Below the pieces are notes generated by a model, which was given only the letters and a program-made list of their open reading frames with translations, made no database searches and was not told the DNA's origin. From assembly GCF_963678635.1 (NCBI RefSeq), contig NC_087063.1:5798386-5862385 (forward strand): a stretch of 64,000 nucleotides of DNA, in the 5' to 3' direction. The position numbers and the translations under genes were made by a program. Origin of the DNA: Symsagittifera roscoffensis. Taxonomy: Eukaryota > Xenacoelomorpha > Acoela > Convolutidae. Within the stretch, counting starts at the first letter, position 1. Every line of letters begins with the position of its first letter. This document shows, piece after piece, positions 35,907-47,675 of the stretch.

Positions 35907-36330
35907 CAGGCGCGGATCTAGAAATCTCTCGAGGGGGGGTTGCGGATTTTCAAAAAAAATTTGAAAAGTTTATCTATTTTTTTTTGGGGTCGACCAAATT
36001 GATTTTATGAGCTCTCCCAAAACACAATAAAAACCGTAAATTTACCGAATTTACTGCGTCGCAGGCAAATTTTTGAAAAAGGCAAAAAAAGGCTTTTTAA
36101 AGCACTTTTTGGAAATTTTCGACCAAAAATTTGCATTTTTTCGGCGCGCGCTCCTCCCTCAAAATTAGCATAGATTGGCTCCGAAAGCCCTTTAGAAAAC
36201 TTCAAGGTTAGTCAGCCAAAAATCAATACCTCAAAATAGTACAAAGGGGGACCCTTTGGGTTGGCGGGGGTCGAATTCCTGAGAGAGAGGGCGTCCGCAC
36301 CCCCCCCCCCCCCCCCCCTAAATCCGCTAC
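35907..36330 (-). mobile_element. GGGGCGGAT-family MITE, ancestral copy in block A
   Basis: It starts CAGGCGCGGATCTAG and ends CCCCCTAAATCCGCTAC, with the full family interior (GGGTCGACC, TGAGCTCTCCCAAAAC, GCGTCGCAGGC, CGGCGCGCGCTCC, ACCCTTTGGGTTGG). A long C run lies near the 3' end. Its partner is at 58,063-58,480, so the insertion is older than the duplication. Confidence 0.8.
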
Positions 36331-36924
36331 TTCTTACGCGCCATATAAATTACAAAGTGATAGATTTCACTACTAGTAACGTAACATTTAAGACATATAG
36401 CCGGCTTTAAGCTTTTTGGAACGATTTCTAACACTTGTTCTCGGGGTGTCCTTGTCTCCATTTCTTGATGACCAAATGAAAACGGAATTTTTTTAGTAAG
36501 TAAGATATTGCTACGGGTGTAATCGTTTTATCAAGTGTTAATAAAGTAAAATCACACCTGTGATTGGGCTTAACTGGCCAAATCGGGTCAATAAATGCAG
36601 GCTTTCTAACATCGTAGAGTGGGCGACAAAAAGAGGTTTTTGAAATTATATACTATTTGAAGTTTCCTCTTTTTCTAAGAAAAAATTTCTTCAGATCTCT
36701 GAAACTGCAGTCGTAAAATTCCGGACATTTTGGCTCTTTTTCTATCACCTAACTGCAAATTTTACTGAACGTTGGTTCACTACGTCTGATTGATATATAT
36801 TAACTCTCAAAATGACCTCATCAGGTGGGGCGGGGGTAGGGGGGTGAAGGGTGGCGGGGAAACAGCAGATTTTTTTGGTCAACTTTTGACTTTTAATTTG
36901 CAAATTTGAAACAATTTGAGGATC

Positions 36925-37050
36925 TTGTTAACTATTTCTCCCCTATTGCAAAACAGGTACTAAGTTAGTATATGGTTAACCGTACAATTTTTTCGTTACA
37001 GGGGGGATTCGTTACAAGGTACCATAGGGGGGATAGTTAACAAGATCCCA
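36925..37050. repeat. Imperfect inverted repeat around a poly-G core
   Basis: GATCTTGTTAACTATTTCTC and, about 100 bases on, GGGGGGATAGTTAACAAGAT are near-complements that could fold into a stem with a G/C-rich shoulder. The same layout with changes is at 58,985-59,165. It is probably the ends of a small mobile element. Confidence 0.5.
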
Positions 37051-37657
37051 ATTTGATAATATGGCTCTGAGCTCAAAATTGTGAAAATAATTTTCCTGTA
37101 AAAAAAATTCCTGAGTTTTGGACTGATACAAAAACCCCCTTTTGATTTGTGCTCAAATTTTTAATGAACGCATATTGAATACCTAGTTTTAGTTTCCGTG
37201 TTAAATGAAATCATTTTGAAGGCCAGAAATCAGACATGAGCTAGAGCATTGTCAACTTAAAAATCATCGTAAAATTTGTTGTTTTGTTAATTATCACGCT
37301 GTTTACTTCAAAAAAACTTCTTTTAAATGTCTGTAAAATTATTTGCGCTTTTTATTGACTATAATTTCCACTTATAATTGTTTCAATCCATTTGTACATG
37401 TGTGGTACACTAGCAAAGAAATTTTCATCGTCACAATTGTCACTCCCTTTGAAGTCGTTCTTGCTTAAGAAGAAGCTGGCCAGTCCGTAGGCACAACGGG
37501 GGGTGCGACTGCCACACTCGAATGTGTAGAGGGGGTACCCGTCGTCATAATGACATATACTGCCACCTAAAAACTTCGAACTATTCTTTTACGCAGTCTC
37601 AGAACAGAAAAATAAAAATTGGGTTTCTTAAAACTTCAAATTTTGTTTGAATATAAG

Positions 37658-37888
37658 CAGGGGCGGATTTAAGGGGGGGGGGGCGGACGCCTCACCCTCT
37701 CAGGGATTCGACCCCCGCGGAGCCAAAGGGAACCCCCTCCTTTTGCTACTTTTTAAGTAATCAGTTTTTGGCCGACCGAAAACGTGCCCAAAAACGGCTT
37801 CTTTGACCTGTCCTTTAAAAAAAGGTCAAAATTTTCAATATTTTTTGAAAATCCGCCCCCCATCGAGAAAAACCTATATCCGCCCATT
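37658..37888 (+). mobile_element. GGGGCGGAT-family MITE found only in block A
   Basis: It starts CAGGGGCGGATTTAAGGGG and ends CCTATATCCGCCC. The flanks AATATAAG and AAAATAAG match at 7 of 8 bases. The corresponding block B sequence (about 59,765) runs through without it. The interior is shortened (TTTTTGGCCGACCG joined to AACGTGCCC). Confidence 0.75.
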
Positions 37889-37899
37889 AAAATAAGATA

Positions 37900-39380
37900 A
37901 CGTTTTTATCAAGAGGTCCAACTCGATATTAAACCTCAAATAATTTTTAACTTAAAATTTAACCTAACCAATACATGAGAAACAGATTTCCCATTTCAAC
38001 AATGGGTTTGTACAAACTGAAAACAGATGTCATCTTCACCCGCACTGAAGTCTCATGGATAATAATCAATTAGTTGCATTACTGTTGTCATTTGCTATGA
38101 ATTTACCACAAACAATAATATAATCCATTAAAAACCATTGAAAAACTATTTTGTAATCCATTAAAAAAAGGTCAAATTTTTCGATATTTTTTGAAAATCC
38201 GCCCCCATCAAAAAAAAAGCGCCCAAAAACGGCTTCTTTGACCAGTCTTTTGTAAAAAAAGGCCAAAAGTTTCGATACTTTTTGAAAATCCGCCCCCCCC
38301 CCCCCCCCCCCCCTCATCGAGAAAAACCTAGATCTCCGCCCCTGAATATAAAAAAATTTTTTATCAAGAGGTCCAATTCGATATTAAACCTCAAATATGT
38401 TTTAACTTAAGAGTTAACCTGACCAATACATGAGAAACGGATTTCCCAATTCAACAATGGATTTGTACAAACTGAAAACAGATGTCAACTTCACCCGCAC
38501 TGGAGTTTCATGGATAATAATCAATTAATTGCGTTACTGTTGTCATTCTCAATGAATTTACCACAAACAATAATAAAATCCATTAAAAAAGATTACAATT
38601 TTTCTAATTTCTCAACATGAAAATCTTTGTTAGTCGATTGTAATTGATTATAAACAATTGTTTTTGAAAAATTGGAAATTAAATTAGTTTGAAATTTAAA
38701 CTATTTTCAATAGATTATAATCTAACATATGTGTATTTTCTTAAATGTTGACTCATCTTTCATATGTTTGTTACAAAAAAGGTCAAAATAAATGATATTT
38801 TTTGAAAATCTGCCCCCCCCCCCCCGTCATCAAAAAAAGCGCCCAAAAACGGCTTCTTTGACCTGTCCTTTAAAAAAAGAACAAAATTTTCGATATTTTT
38901 GAAACTCCGCCCCCCCCCCCCCCCAATCAAGAAAAACCTGGATCCGCCCCTGAATATAAGAATTTTTTTATCAAGAGGTCCAATTCGATGTTAAACATCA
39001 AAAATATTTTTTACTTAAAAGTTAACCTGACCAATACATGAGAAACAGATTTCCCATTTCAACAATGGATTTGTACAAACTGAAAACTGATGTCAACTTC
39101 ACCCGCACTGGAGTTTCTTGGATAATAATCAATTAATTGCATTACTGTTGTCATTCTCTATGAATTTTCCACAAACAAAAATATAATCCATTTAAAAAGC
39201 ATTACAATTTTTCTAATTTCTGAACATGAAAATCTTTGTTAATCGAATGTAATTGATTTTAAACGATTGTTTTTGAAAAAATCGAAATAAAAATAGTTTA
39301 AAATTTAAACCATTTTCAATAGATTATATTCTAAAATATGTGTATTTTTTTAATAGTTGACACATTTTTCATAAGTTTGT
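37900..39380. repeat. Three tandem copies of a roughly 600-bp unit (block A only)
   Basis: The landmark ATCAAGAGGTCCAA recurs at about 37,910, 38,358 and 38,970. Each copy continues with AACAATGG-TTTGTACAAACTG and ATGGATAATAATCAATTA. MITE 3' fragments (GAAAATCCGCCCCC, then CCTAGATC or CCTGGATCCGCCCCTGAA) lie between copies at 38,168-38,343 and 38,777-38,952. The matching part of block B (59,775-60,195) has one unit and no MITE fragment, so the expansion included the inserted MITE. Confidence 0.8.
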
Positions 39381-39429
39381 TACAAAATTGAACCAAATAC
39401 CAAAAGTTTTATTGGTATTTGAACATTTT

Positions 39430-39900
39430 TGTGATCTTTGTCACTTGTATACACATTTAACACCTATTTCCCCGCCGGCCAATCTAGCCTTTATCCCCTT
39501 CGTTTGTTCCCTGTGAGGTAGGGGGTTTTAAGTATGGCCACGGTTTTATACACCCTGCTAAGTTTTCTTGCCAGTTTTTTTTTTGTACATTTATGTGCAT
39601 CCACCTGTATATAATGTGGGTACAACATTAAAAACCCGCAACCCTCTAACCCCGACATACCGGCCCCCTTACTTACCCCCCCCCCCCCCAACATGGGGTA
39701 TTTAACAGGGGGTTGAACATATGGGAGTTGAACAGGGAGTTGAACAGGGGGTTATGGGTAAGTGGGTTAATAATTGTCGGGTACAGGTTAGGGAAGGGTT
39801 GGTAAGCGGTGGATGGGGTATGTGATATTAGTACACAAAGAAGGAGGGGAGGAGGAGGGTGGTTGGTAAACGGATAAACGAGGGATTTGGTAAACAATTC
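39430..39900. repeat. G-rich minisatellite-like tract
   Basis: Repeats of GGGAGTTGAACA and GGGGGTTATGGGTAAG type follow a C run near 39,675. A parallel tract is at 60,270-60,705. Both follow the sequence CCGCCGGCCAATCTAGCC. Short frames here are low-complexity. The function is unknown. Confidence 0.55.
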
Positions 39901-40814
39901 TAATAGGCATTTGTTTTATTCTCATTTAATTTTTTTCCACAATGTTCTATTATAATCAAATTTTTCTTGTGCAAAAAGTTTGTTTACTCGGATTCGGTTT
40001 TTGCAAAACTATGCGTCATAGTATTGGATAATCGGAGTATGAATAGAAAAAACAAACTACCCTGCGACAAAATTGAATAAATTGGATTTTTGTGAAGAAA
40101 ATTATAGAATTTCATGGATTTTTGTAGAGAAAAAAATGATTGTAAAGATTATTTTATGAAAAAAAAAATCAATTACAATCATTGAAGCGGTTAGTATTTT
40201 AAAAACTGGCATCTATAATTGATTTCATTGTCCAATAATTTTGTCATAAAAGTCCAATATAATCTATTATTATTCATGGAACACCAGTGCGGGCGGCCAA
40301 CTTGAATACAAAATTTTACAAAAATCTACAATAGTTGTGCTTTTTCTTGCAAAAAATGCATCTCATTTTTAAACAATAAGAAAGGTTGTGCGATCTTCTG
40401 CAATTTTTTTGCTGTGTTGGCTACGGCTACTGTTTTTGTGGTTTCTGCTATTTTCTATCAGATGCTTAGCAGAATCTCACAACCGAGATAGATGAAATAT
40501 GTTTCTCCTAATACGAACAATACATATAGAAACTACACAACTGCATAAAAAACAATGTTACTCGAAGTATAGAATTCGTTTTTGAATTTTTTGAATAGGT
40601 AGATTAGAGTTATAGTTCAGAAAAAATTGTTTGTGAAAATAATTAGAAAAGATTTGCTGGTGTTTAATCTTATAATAAACTCGTTGTATAGCCATTGGTG
40701 ACCCGATACCTTTTTTCATAAATCAAGTAGATCAGATTATATTGAAGTTATATTAACTAAAGAGTATGCTCTGGTTCACAGCAACCAAGTTAACTAATAA
40801 AATGAAGAATTTCA

Positions 40815-41465
40815 ATGTGCGCACAATTTTGTGTGTGTATGCTCCTGGATTCCAGAGAAAAATCTTAAAACATCTTCCAAAAAGTAAGTGGATTCCACTT
40901 ACAGAATGCCTTTTGATGGCACGCCTTTTGTCCAAAATTGTCCAATGCCTTTTTTCCACGCCTTTTGTCAGCACAATTGTTTTATGCGGATTCCGCCACA
41001 AGCGAGTATAGCTAGTTGTTCTGGATTCCGCAACTGTAAGTGGATTCCGCAAAAATGTAGTGGAATCCGCAAAATATAAGTTGAATTTGCAAATATAAGT
41101 GGAATCCGCTAACAAAATGCGGACTCCACTTAAAATTTACGGGTTCCATTAACAATTTGCGGATTTCATTTACAATTTGCGGAATCCGCTTACAGTTGCG
41201 GATTCCGCATCAGCTCAATGTAACTATAAACATGTCTTATTATTTGTTTGTGGATCCCACAAATTGTTCTAGATTCCGCAAAAAACAGTTTCGTATTCGA
41301 AAAATTTGCCTGTTTTTGGAGCAATTTCGAGCGGTGCAATGGCTTAAGCATTTGCTTGTGGAATCCAAAAGAGCAAAAAAGATCAAAGAAAAGTAGAAAT
41401 GTTGATTTTGGTCTGATGCAGAATCCGTTTACAATGCACAGAATGGACAGTTTGGCCTCTTAATG
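40815..41465. mobile_element. ATTCCGC-rich insertion, block A only
   Basis: Block B joins ACCAAG...TTAACTAA directly to sequence resembling that after 41,465, so about 650 bp is extra in A. It starts with GTGCGCACAATTTTGTGTGT and CTGGATTCCAGAG. It contains more than a dozen GTGGATTCCGC or GCGGAATCCAC motifs in both orientations at 41,000-41,220. Fragments like its start occur near 11,080-11,130, 27,280 and 51,195, so this is a dispersed family. Confidence 0.5.
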
Positions 41466-43354
41466 GTGATTGCATTGGAAGATGGTTGGAGTAAGATAAT
41501 AAACGGTCAAAATTGGATACATGCTTCAGATATACATTTCTAATAACTCGAAGTTGAAAATTTAATTCAATTCCCCTTTTCAGATTTTTTCAACAACAAC
41601 GTTAATAGGGGGTTATAAGTTCAAAACAAAGAATCATTTTTCACGCGTTCAATCTGAGTTTCTTACGGAAACGAACTGCAAAAAAACGTAGAAGTCCCAT
41701 TACTCCATTTTTCACCCTTTTTTTGGCTGTCTTTTCATAAGAAGCTGGGCAAAAATTCAGAAATGAAATAGTTCATAGAACTCGTTTTATTCCTCTGCAC
41801 ATACATGTAAAATTTCAGAGTCATGTCATTTTTATCTTCCAAGGAGTTCGTTCACGTTCACAAACTTACACCCAAAAAACTTACGTAAATTTTTCAGTTT
41901 TAATATGCGTATCGATGGATTATTTTAAAAAGTCAAAAGTCAGAAATTCAGAATTTTGCGCGAAATGCATTTACTTTACATCACCAGGGAACGTTTTGGG
42001 TTGTTAAAGAAATGCAGGTCTTGACAAAATGAAACTAGGTTAGCGCTGCTTTGCTTGAATTTTGCAAGATTTGAATTCCTACTATTCTAGGGAAGTTAAT
42101 AACTCTTAAACTACTTAAACCTTCTGAGATGCTGTCAACACAAACAAGATCTTGTCTGCACCAATAGAAAGAATAAGGATTTGTTTCAGAAATGAACATT
42201 GACTGGTAAAATATATTCTCATGCATTGCTTTGGCATTTCGATAAATTTTCTGGACGTCGTTCCCAGTCCCGATACCCCAACTAATGGTCTCGAAGATAA
42301 GTAGAGTTCCAGTTCTTCACAGACATCAAAATTCTGCTGGGATCCAAGACTGGAAATGATAGATTGATCAAGCCAATGTCTTTTCTGTAGAAATCCTTAG
42401 CTTGGTAACTGTGCCTGAAACAAACCAACAAAAACTGGTACTGACTTTCTCACAGGTTCAAATCTAAAACATCAAATCAAATATAAAACACTAACCTTAT
42501 ATAAGTTAAAAGTTATTGACACTCTTTTTTGAATTAATCAAATGACTCAATTTTAGTTAGTCTTTTAAAACAGTTGAATTGGTTTAAAATGCTTTTCAAA
42601 TTAATTAGAGAAGCGCCTCAAGTAGTCATAAAAATTGTAAATTTTGATTTCGATGCGAGCAAGCGCAAAGACGAATCAAATCAAAAACATCTTTTACTGA
42701 TACTTTTAGTTTTGCTTTAGAAATGTTCGGGATTTTTTTTCACAATTTACTCTTTTTAAAAAAAAATTCATGACCCAGAAAAAACTTCAGATATGCGCAA
42801 AGTTTTTACTGCGTCCTGTGACTTATCGCCAATATGAGATTCCTTCTATTGGAAGATTCTCACCCGGGCGGAATGAACTTCTGCTCCGGTCGAATTGACA
42901 TTCTGGCGCCCTTCATTGAAGAAAAGTCGCCCAGGTCAACTGTTATGTCGCTTATTACAACAAAAACACCAAACGTTTTGAAACACTTTTGAAAATTTTC
43001 AAAAGCTTGAACTTTTCAATAAAACATAATTAAAAAAAAACATATTTTCACAGCTTTTTTGTTTTTTTTTGAACAATTTACAGTAATTTGCAGTAGTAAA
43101 TGAGATTAATAAAACTGAGATTTTTGAGCTTATTTCCTTATAACAACGTGAGTACTCATTTTTCGAGTAAATTAACTTTATGAATTCTTTTTGAAAAGTC
43201 TCGCATTTTTCATTTCACAAAAAAAAACAAGAATGCCAGCATTAGGACAAAACCCTGCATTATCCAACTGTCACTAATGATATTTTAAGCAAATTTTCCA
43301 AAAAATTATTGATAATATTAACCCCTAAAATGTGAAAAAGTGTCCAATGTTTTT

Positions 43355-44037
43355 GTTCCGACCATTGGTGAACATTGCCGATTCTTTGAGGATTCATTGA
43401 TTCATTAAAGAAGTTTGCCTTCGAGTGTATTTTTTTCACGCAATCAGACACCACAAGTAATCATCGGCCTGGGTGGAATTATATATCATACTGAAGCTCC
43501 ACTAGTCATGATTTGAACGACATTTAAAAAAACTCCAAAGTAATTTCCAGTGTCGGAAAAAACGGGATTGAATTTTTAAAAAAGTGCTATTTTTGTCGTC
43601 TATTTTTGTCGTTCTATATTTGTTGTCTATTTTTGACCAAATAAATTGAAGATAACTTGTTATTTTGGTCAATTGGCCAAAAAACATAATTTTTCTAACC
43701 GCAACTAGTTTTGGCAGCTATATTTGACGCTTTATTGGCAAGAAAATTTTGATAAAATAAAAAGTCTTGTTCAAAATAAAAGAACAAATTTTGAAACCTT
43801 TCTTTGATTTTTTGTTTCTTTGTTTGTTAGTCTTTTTTGAAGACAACTGTTGTCGATTATGATAATTTCATTAACTTTTTACGCAACAAGCTTATATTGT
43901 TATTATCATACCATGTACAAAAAACGACTTTAATCTGAAGAACTTATTCATTTGAAGTACACTTATTTTCACTTACTTGTCTTCAAGAGTATGGTCGGAA
44001 CAATCTGTGCTCTTCGCACAGCAACGGCTATCCTTTG
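43355..44037 (+). mobile_element. Helentron-like element, second family, block A
   Basis: It begins GTTCCGACCATTGG. The inverted partner GGTCGGAAC is at 43,993, then a stem-loop CTGTGCTCTTCGCACAG (44,005-44,021), and the end is CGGCTATCCTTTG. The interior is AT-rich and non-coding. Block B has the same element at 63,242-63,806, so it predates the duplication. Confidence 0.6.
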
Positions 44038-44190
44038 CTTCCTTCGTACTCAATATCAACCAAAAAACACACAGTCGACGTCTAGTGCAACAATTTTTTA
44101 GAAACAATGAGCTTGCCTCCATTTAACGGGGATCAATTTCTGAGCCAAAATATCTGGCCACATTTGCTACGCGCCGTTATAAATATATTT

Positions 44191-45380
44191 TGTTGAAAAA
44201 AGTTTTTTTGAATTTTCATCCTGCAAAACATTGTCATTTCCCAAAGTGATACAATTCTATATTTCCCATTTGATTCTAGATGTTACAGACAAGAAGATTT
44301 AATTTGCCTCTTTTCAACTTGAGATGCGTATTTGAGCAGGTTAAAATGAAGAATTTTTCTCGAGAACTTTTACGGGAGGAGCAGAAAATGTAAATCAGAG
44401 TAGAGTGCAATAATTAAATCCTGGAAAAAAATTTCAGTCTAATCAAAAAATCAGTACCCGGAAACTCAAAATGATTAATCAGACTCCTTTGAAAAAATTT
44501 TGAACTAGGAATTACTTTAATGAGTAATTCCTAGTTTCAGTACGAATTACTCACGTGTGTAATTCCTCTCAAGTCCTAGGCTCAGAACCCTGTTTTGAGT
44601 AAAGTATGAGCGGTCGAAAAAACTAATAACTTTTCTTTGTATGTTTATACTAGAAAGTTTGTTTTACACGTTGTACTCATCTCATGGTTTTATTTAAGCA
44701 ACCCTGATCCAAAGAGGAGGTCAAATTGTTCGAAAGTCTCACGATACATTACACAGTTTTTTTTAGTTTTTTTTGTGGGTTTCCATCTGGTTTTTCGTTT
44801 TGGAAAAATCTGAGAACCTTACTTTGCTTCAGCGCTTTAGTTGGATCATTAAAATTTAGTTTTTTTTGCCAAACTTTGTCAAATTCATTGTTTTTTTTGT
44901 GCTGCCGTCAATTATTCCAACTTCAGCCGATATATATTTGATCAGATTCATCGGCCTTGAGGTTTTATCCCATTTTTTCACTTTTTGCACTTTTTGTGGG
45001 TATCCTTGGTTTTTTTGATGCGTTGTATGTTTCATATTTGACAACATACAACGCCGCAATGAAACGACAGTGTCATCATATATATATTATATCGTTAAGC
45101 TCACTGCATTGAACTGGACGAAACGAAATTGTAATCCGTCCGGATTGGCGAAGTATTATATAATTAAATATTATATCGTTAAGCTCACTGCGTTGAGCTG
45201 GTCAATTGACCTTCAATGAGCTTCTAACGAAGAGTCTAAGTTATACCGCTTAGAAATTAAATAAAGAGTTTACAAAACAGTTGTCTTATTTATGCTCTCA
45301 GATATAATCATTACTAGTTCACCAATTCGTTCGGATTCGATAATAACATTGAACATACCTCAGGGTATGACATGGCCTAA
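44191..45380. other. Spacer between block A and the gypsy-like relic
   Basis: I see no gene. It contains a perfect hairpin at 44,505-44,534 and two copies of TTATATCGTTAAGCTCACTGC (about 45,088 and 45,173) that may belong to a decayed LTR leading into the retroelement. AAATAAAGAGTTTAC at about 45,260 could be the LTR polyadenylation region. Confidence 0.4.
44505..44534. repeat. Perfect 12-bp hairpin
   Basis: CTAGGAATTACT, a 6-base loop TTAATG, then AGTAATTCCTAG. Related GAATTACTC and GTAATTCCT words follow within 35 bases. It lies outside the duplicated blocks. Confidence 0.6.
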
Positions 45381-46620
45381 CCAGCAGGATTTACAAAAAA
45401 CGCACTCAGCATTATTTCATTTTGGGAATGAGCATCAGCGGAGCCTCCGCTAGAATGGAGCAAATTGGTTGCAACCGTAGAACTGGCAGTATTCGCAAAA
45501 GAGTGAATAGCGATCCAAAGTTTGCTACGTGAACAACCTGAAGTTACACCGCGAACAGAACCAATCTTAGAAGAAGAAATACAAGGACAAACCAAGGCAC
45601 AACGGAAAAACAGAGAAGTCAGAAACCAAGAAAAGAACGTAGATTGGGAAAATAGATGTCAAAAAGCAAGAGAAAAAGTGTTATGTGCAACTCAGTAGTC
45701 TGGGACGAAGCGGATGCGAGATTACGAAGCTATTTATTCCTTTGCTTAGGCACGGAAGGTCAAAGAAAAGTTCAACAAAAACGACCAGGGTTAAATATCC
45801 AAGCTACCTCAACAAGAGGTTAAAACAAGTGCTGGAAGACATATTTATCACACAATGAGTCATAGCATTCCAGTGATACAATTTTATCTGCCGTAAATAA
45901 AGAAAAAACGAAATACTCGAACAATTCCACGCGGATCTGGTGGAACTAGCCTCTCACGCAGACTGTGGAAACAGACAAGACAAATGGGTTCGGGATATGT
46001 TTACCGCGCACATGAACAACGAAAAAGTTGCAGAGGACCTATTGGCGGAAACAAGAACACCACAGGAAGCATACGAATAGGCAGTTAGACGCGAGAAAGG
46101 CATCAAACACAGCAGAACCATGAAATCGAATCCAGTCGGACTCACATCGTCTGCGACAATAAACCAAGAACCAATGGGAGTAGGTCGTGGCGGAATTTTG
46201 CCAAATTTTTAGAACAACAATAAAGGAGAATACTCGCGTGGAAGACAAAACACACGAGGAAATCGAAATAGAGGTTCACAGAATTACACTTCTCAAAAAC
46301 AGTGTTATAAGTGTGCAAAATTATTCGGCCTTAACCACTTACAAACCTGCCCAGCACGGGACAAAATGTGCACGAAATGTGCAAAACGGGGACATTTTGC
46401 AACAGTCTGACGCTCAGATAACGTAAATTTCTTTCAAAATAATAATGAAGACGAACCGAGAAACTATAATGAGGATCAACCTCACGAAACAGAAGATAAC
46501 AACCCAGTAGAATTTGCTGAACTCACGGCACAAAACGGATGAGAAGAATTACAAAGAGACAACTTCCCCATGTTGGCAATTGCAGACGCATTTGAAATCA
46601 AGCAAACCGCGAAAATCAGC
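45381..46620 (+). pseudogene. Ty3/gypsy-type gag relic
   Basis: The first frame starts PAGFTKNALSIISFW and continues EPPLEWSKLVA, a gag N-terminal style. Further on are DKWVRDMFTAHM and LLAETRTPQEAYE, the gag capsid C-terminal style. A zinc knuckle region follows (CYKCAKLFG, then CTKCAKRGHFA). Stops and shifts break it throughout. It is an old, non-functional copy. Confidence 0.75.
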
Positions 46621-46629
46621 GACTAAGAT

Positions 46630-47675
46630 TTAAATCGACATATTGTGAAACTCAAAAAAAAAACAGCTGATATACTTGCTTTCGCGGGTTTGGGGAGTCC
46701 AATGTCATTTCTGAATAAAACAACATCAAGACAATTACTACAAAATGACATACCATCAATTTTAAAAACATCCCGCCTGAAGATACGGCGCGAAACCCCT
46801 TCTGCTATAATGGAAAGATTATCATTCCGAAAGGACGGCTGATTCTGGTAAAAGAATCCGGGTGGTGGAAAATTCAATCGGCCTCAATTATGAGTTAGAA
46901 TTGGAAAGGCAAAAAAGCATGTAATGAAAAAACAGTTTATCTCGGACGTCACACCGATTCAACAGAAGGGAAGACGTATTCCGATCCATCTGCAGGAAAG
47001 GGTGGAAAAACGAACTAAGCAAACTAATAGACCAGAAACATGTTACAAAATTGGAACAGTATTGAGACAAACAACACATCAGCCCGATTGAAATAACAGT
47101 AAAGAAAGACCAAGCAGTAAAACTGGCGTTAGAATTAAAGAAAATCGATAAATTCAATCACGAGAACAAATACCAGATTCCAAACATCGATTTACTACTA
47201 GACAACATCGCACAAACGATAAAATCCGACACAAAAGAACAAACATTGTTCTCATCTTTTGATAGATTCTACGCTTATTCAAAAAACCCTCTTGATAAAA
47301 AAACGAGAGAACAATGCAATTTTAGTCTCATTGGAGATTACGCCACGGGAACATACCATTTTTAAACATGATTCTACGGCCTCACAGATATGCCGGCCGA
47401 AGTCCAAAAAGCAATTGATCTGATTTAAATTAATTTTTAAAATACATATGCGTATCTAGACGAAATATTGATCATCGCAAAAGGTTCAATAGATCTACAT
47501 AGAGATACATTGCAAAAAAAAGTCTCCAAAGACTGGACGAAGAAAATCTCGCGATATCATTGGATAAATGTAAATTCGCATGCAAACAAATTGAATGGCT
47601 TGAGTTTCACTTTGATAGCCAAGGCACAACAACTTTAACAATGAAAACAGACGCCATCGAAACAAATTGGGCATT
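46630..47675 (+). pseudogene. Ty3/gypsy-type protease/reverse transcriptase relic
   Basis: A short stretch with ILAFAGLGSPMSFL resembles the aspartic protease flank. Reverse transcriptase blocks follow in order across several frames: ITVKKDQAVKLAL, SLIGDYATGTYHF, FYGLTDMPAEVQKA, YAYLDEILIIAKG and LDKCKFACKQIEWL. The YLDD active site reads YLDE. RNase H and integrase are absent: the relic stops where block B begins. Several nonsense and frameshift changes are present. Confidence 0.8.

Larger units (their letters stand above)
35251..37351. other. Intergenic between the GACCGAAC element and the serine protease homolog pseudogene
   Basis: There is no gene. It contains a degraded MITE at about 35,450-35,600 (AGATTTAGG, GGTTCGACCC, AAAGAGTCCCC), a better one at 35,907-36,330 and an inverted repeat at 36,925-37,050. 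All have counterparts in block B. Confidence 0.6.
37352..42950 (-). pseudogene. Trypsin-fold serine protease homolog, copy A (frameshifted)
   Basis: Three exons align with the block B gene: 42,950-42,864 (DITVDLGDFSS, then EQKFIPPG), 42,414-42,121 and 37,566-37,352. The middle exon is 294 bases against 296 in B. One base is lost near AGAATTTTG and another near GCCAAAGCA, and the first shifts the frame into early stops. The last exon is still open (GGSICHYDDGYPLY, FFASVPHMYKWIE, then TAA). The position of catalytic Ser195 is Asp. The 4.5-kb intron between the last two exons is full of repeats. I read it as a recent pseudogene unless splicing skips the damaged exon. Confidence 0.75.
23890..44190. 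repeat. Tandem duplicated block, copy A
   Basis: It is collinear with 47,675-64,000. Landmarks match in order: the SINE (24.6/48.4 kb), the degraded MITE (25.9/49.8), protease exons 1-3 (28.7/52.2, 30.0/53.1, 31.7/54.9), the GACCGAAC element (33.9/56.6), the serine protease homolog exons (37.4/59.5, 42.1/62.0, 42.9/62.8) and the Helentron-like element (43.4/63.2). The offset shrinks from about 23.8 kb to 19.9 kb because A carries extra insertions. Exons are more alike than introns. Confidence 0.93.

Noticed and set aside
37900-39380. CRISPR-like or satellite array
   Set aside because: Only three units of about 600 bp with diverged sequence; explained by local amplification including a MITE fragment.
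46645-46842. Plus-strand 65-codon frame as an independent gene
   Set aside because: It is one fragment of the decayed gypsy-like pol region.
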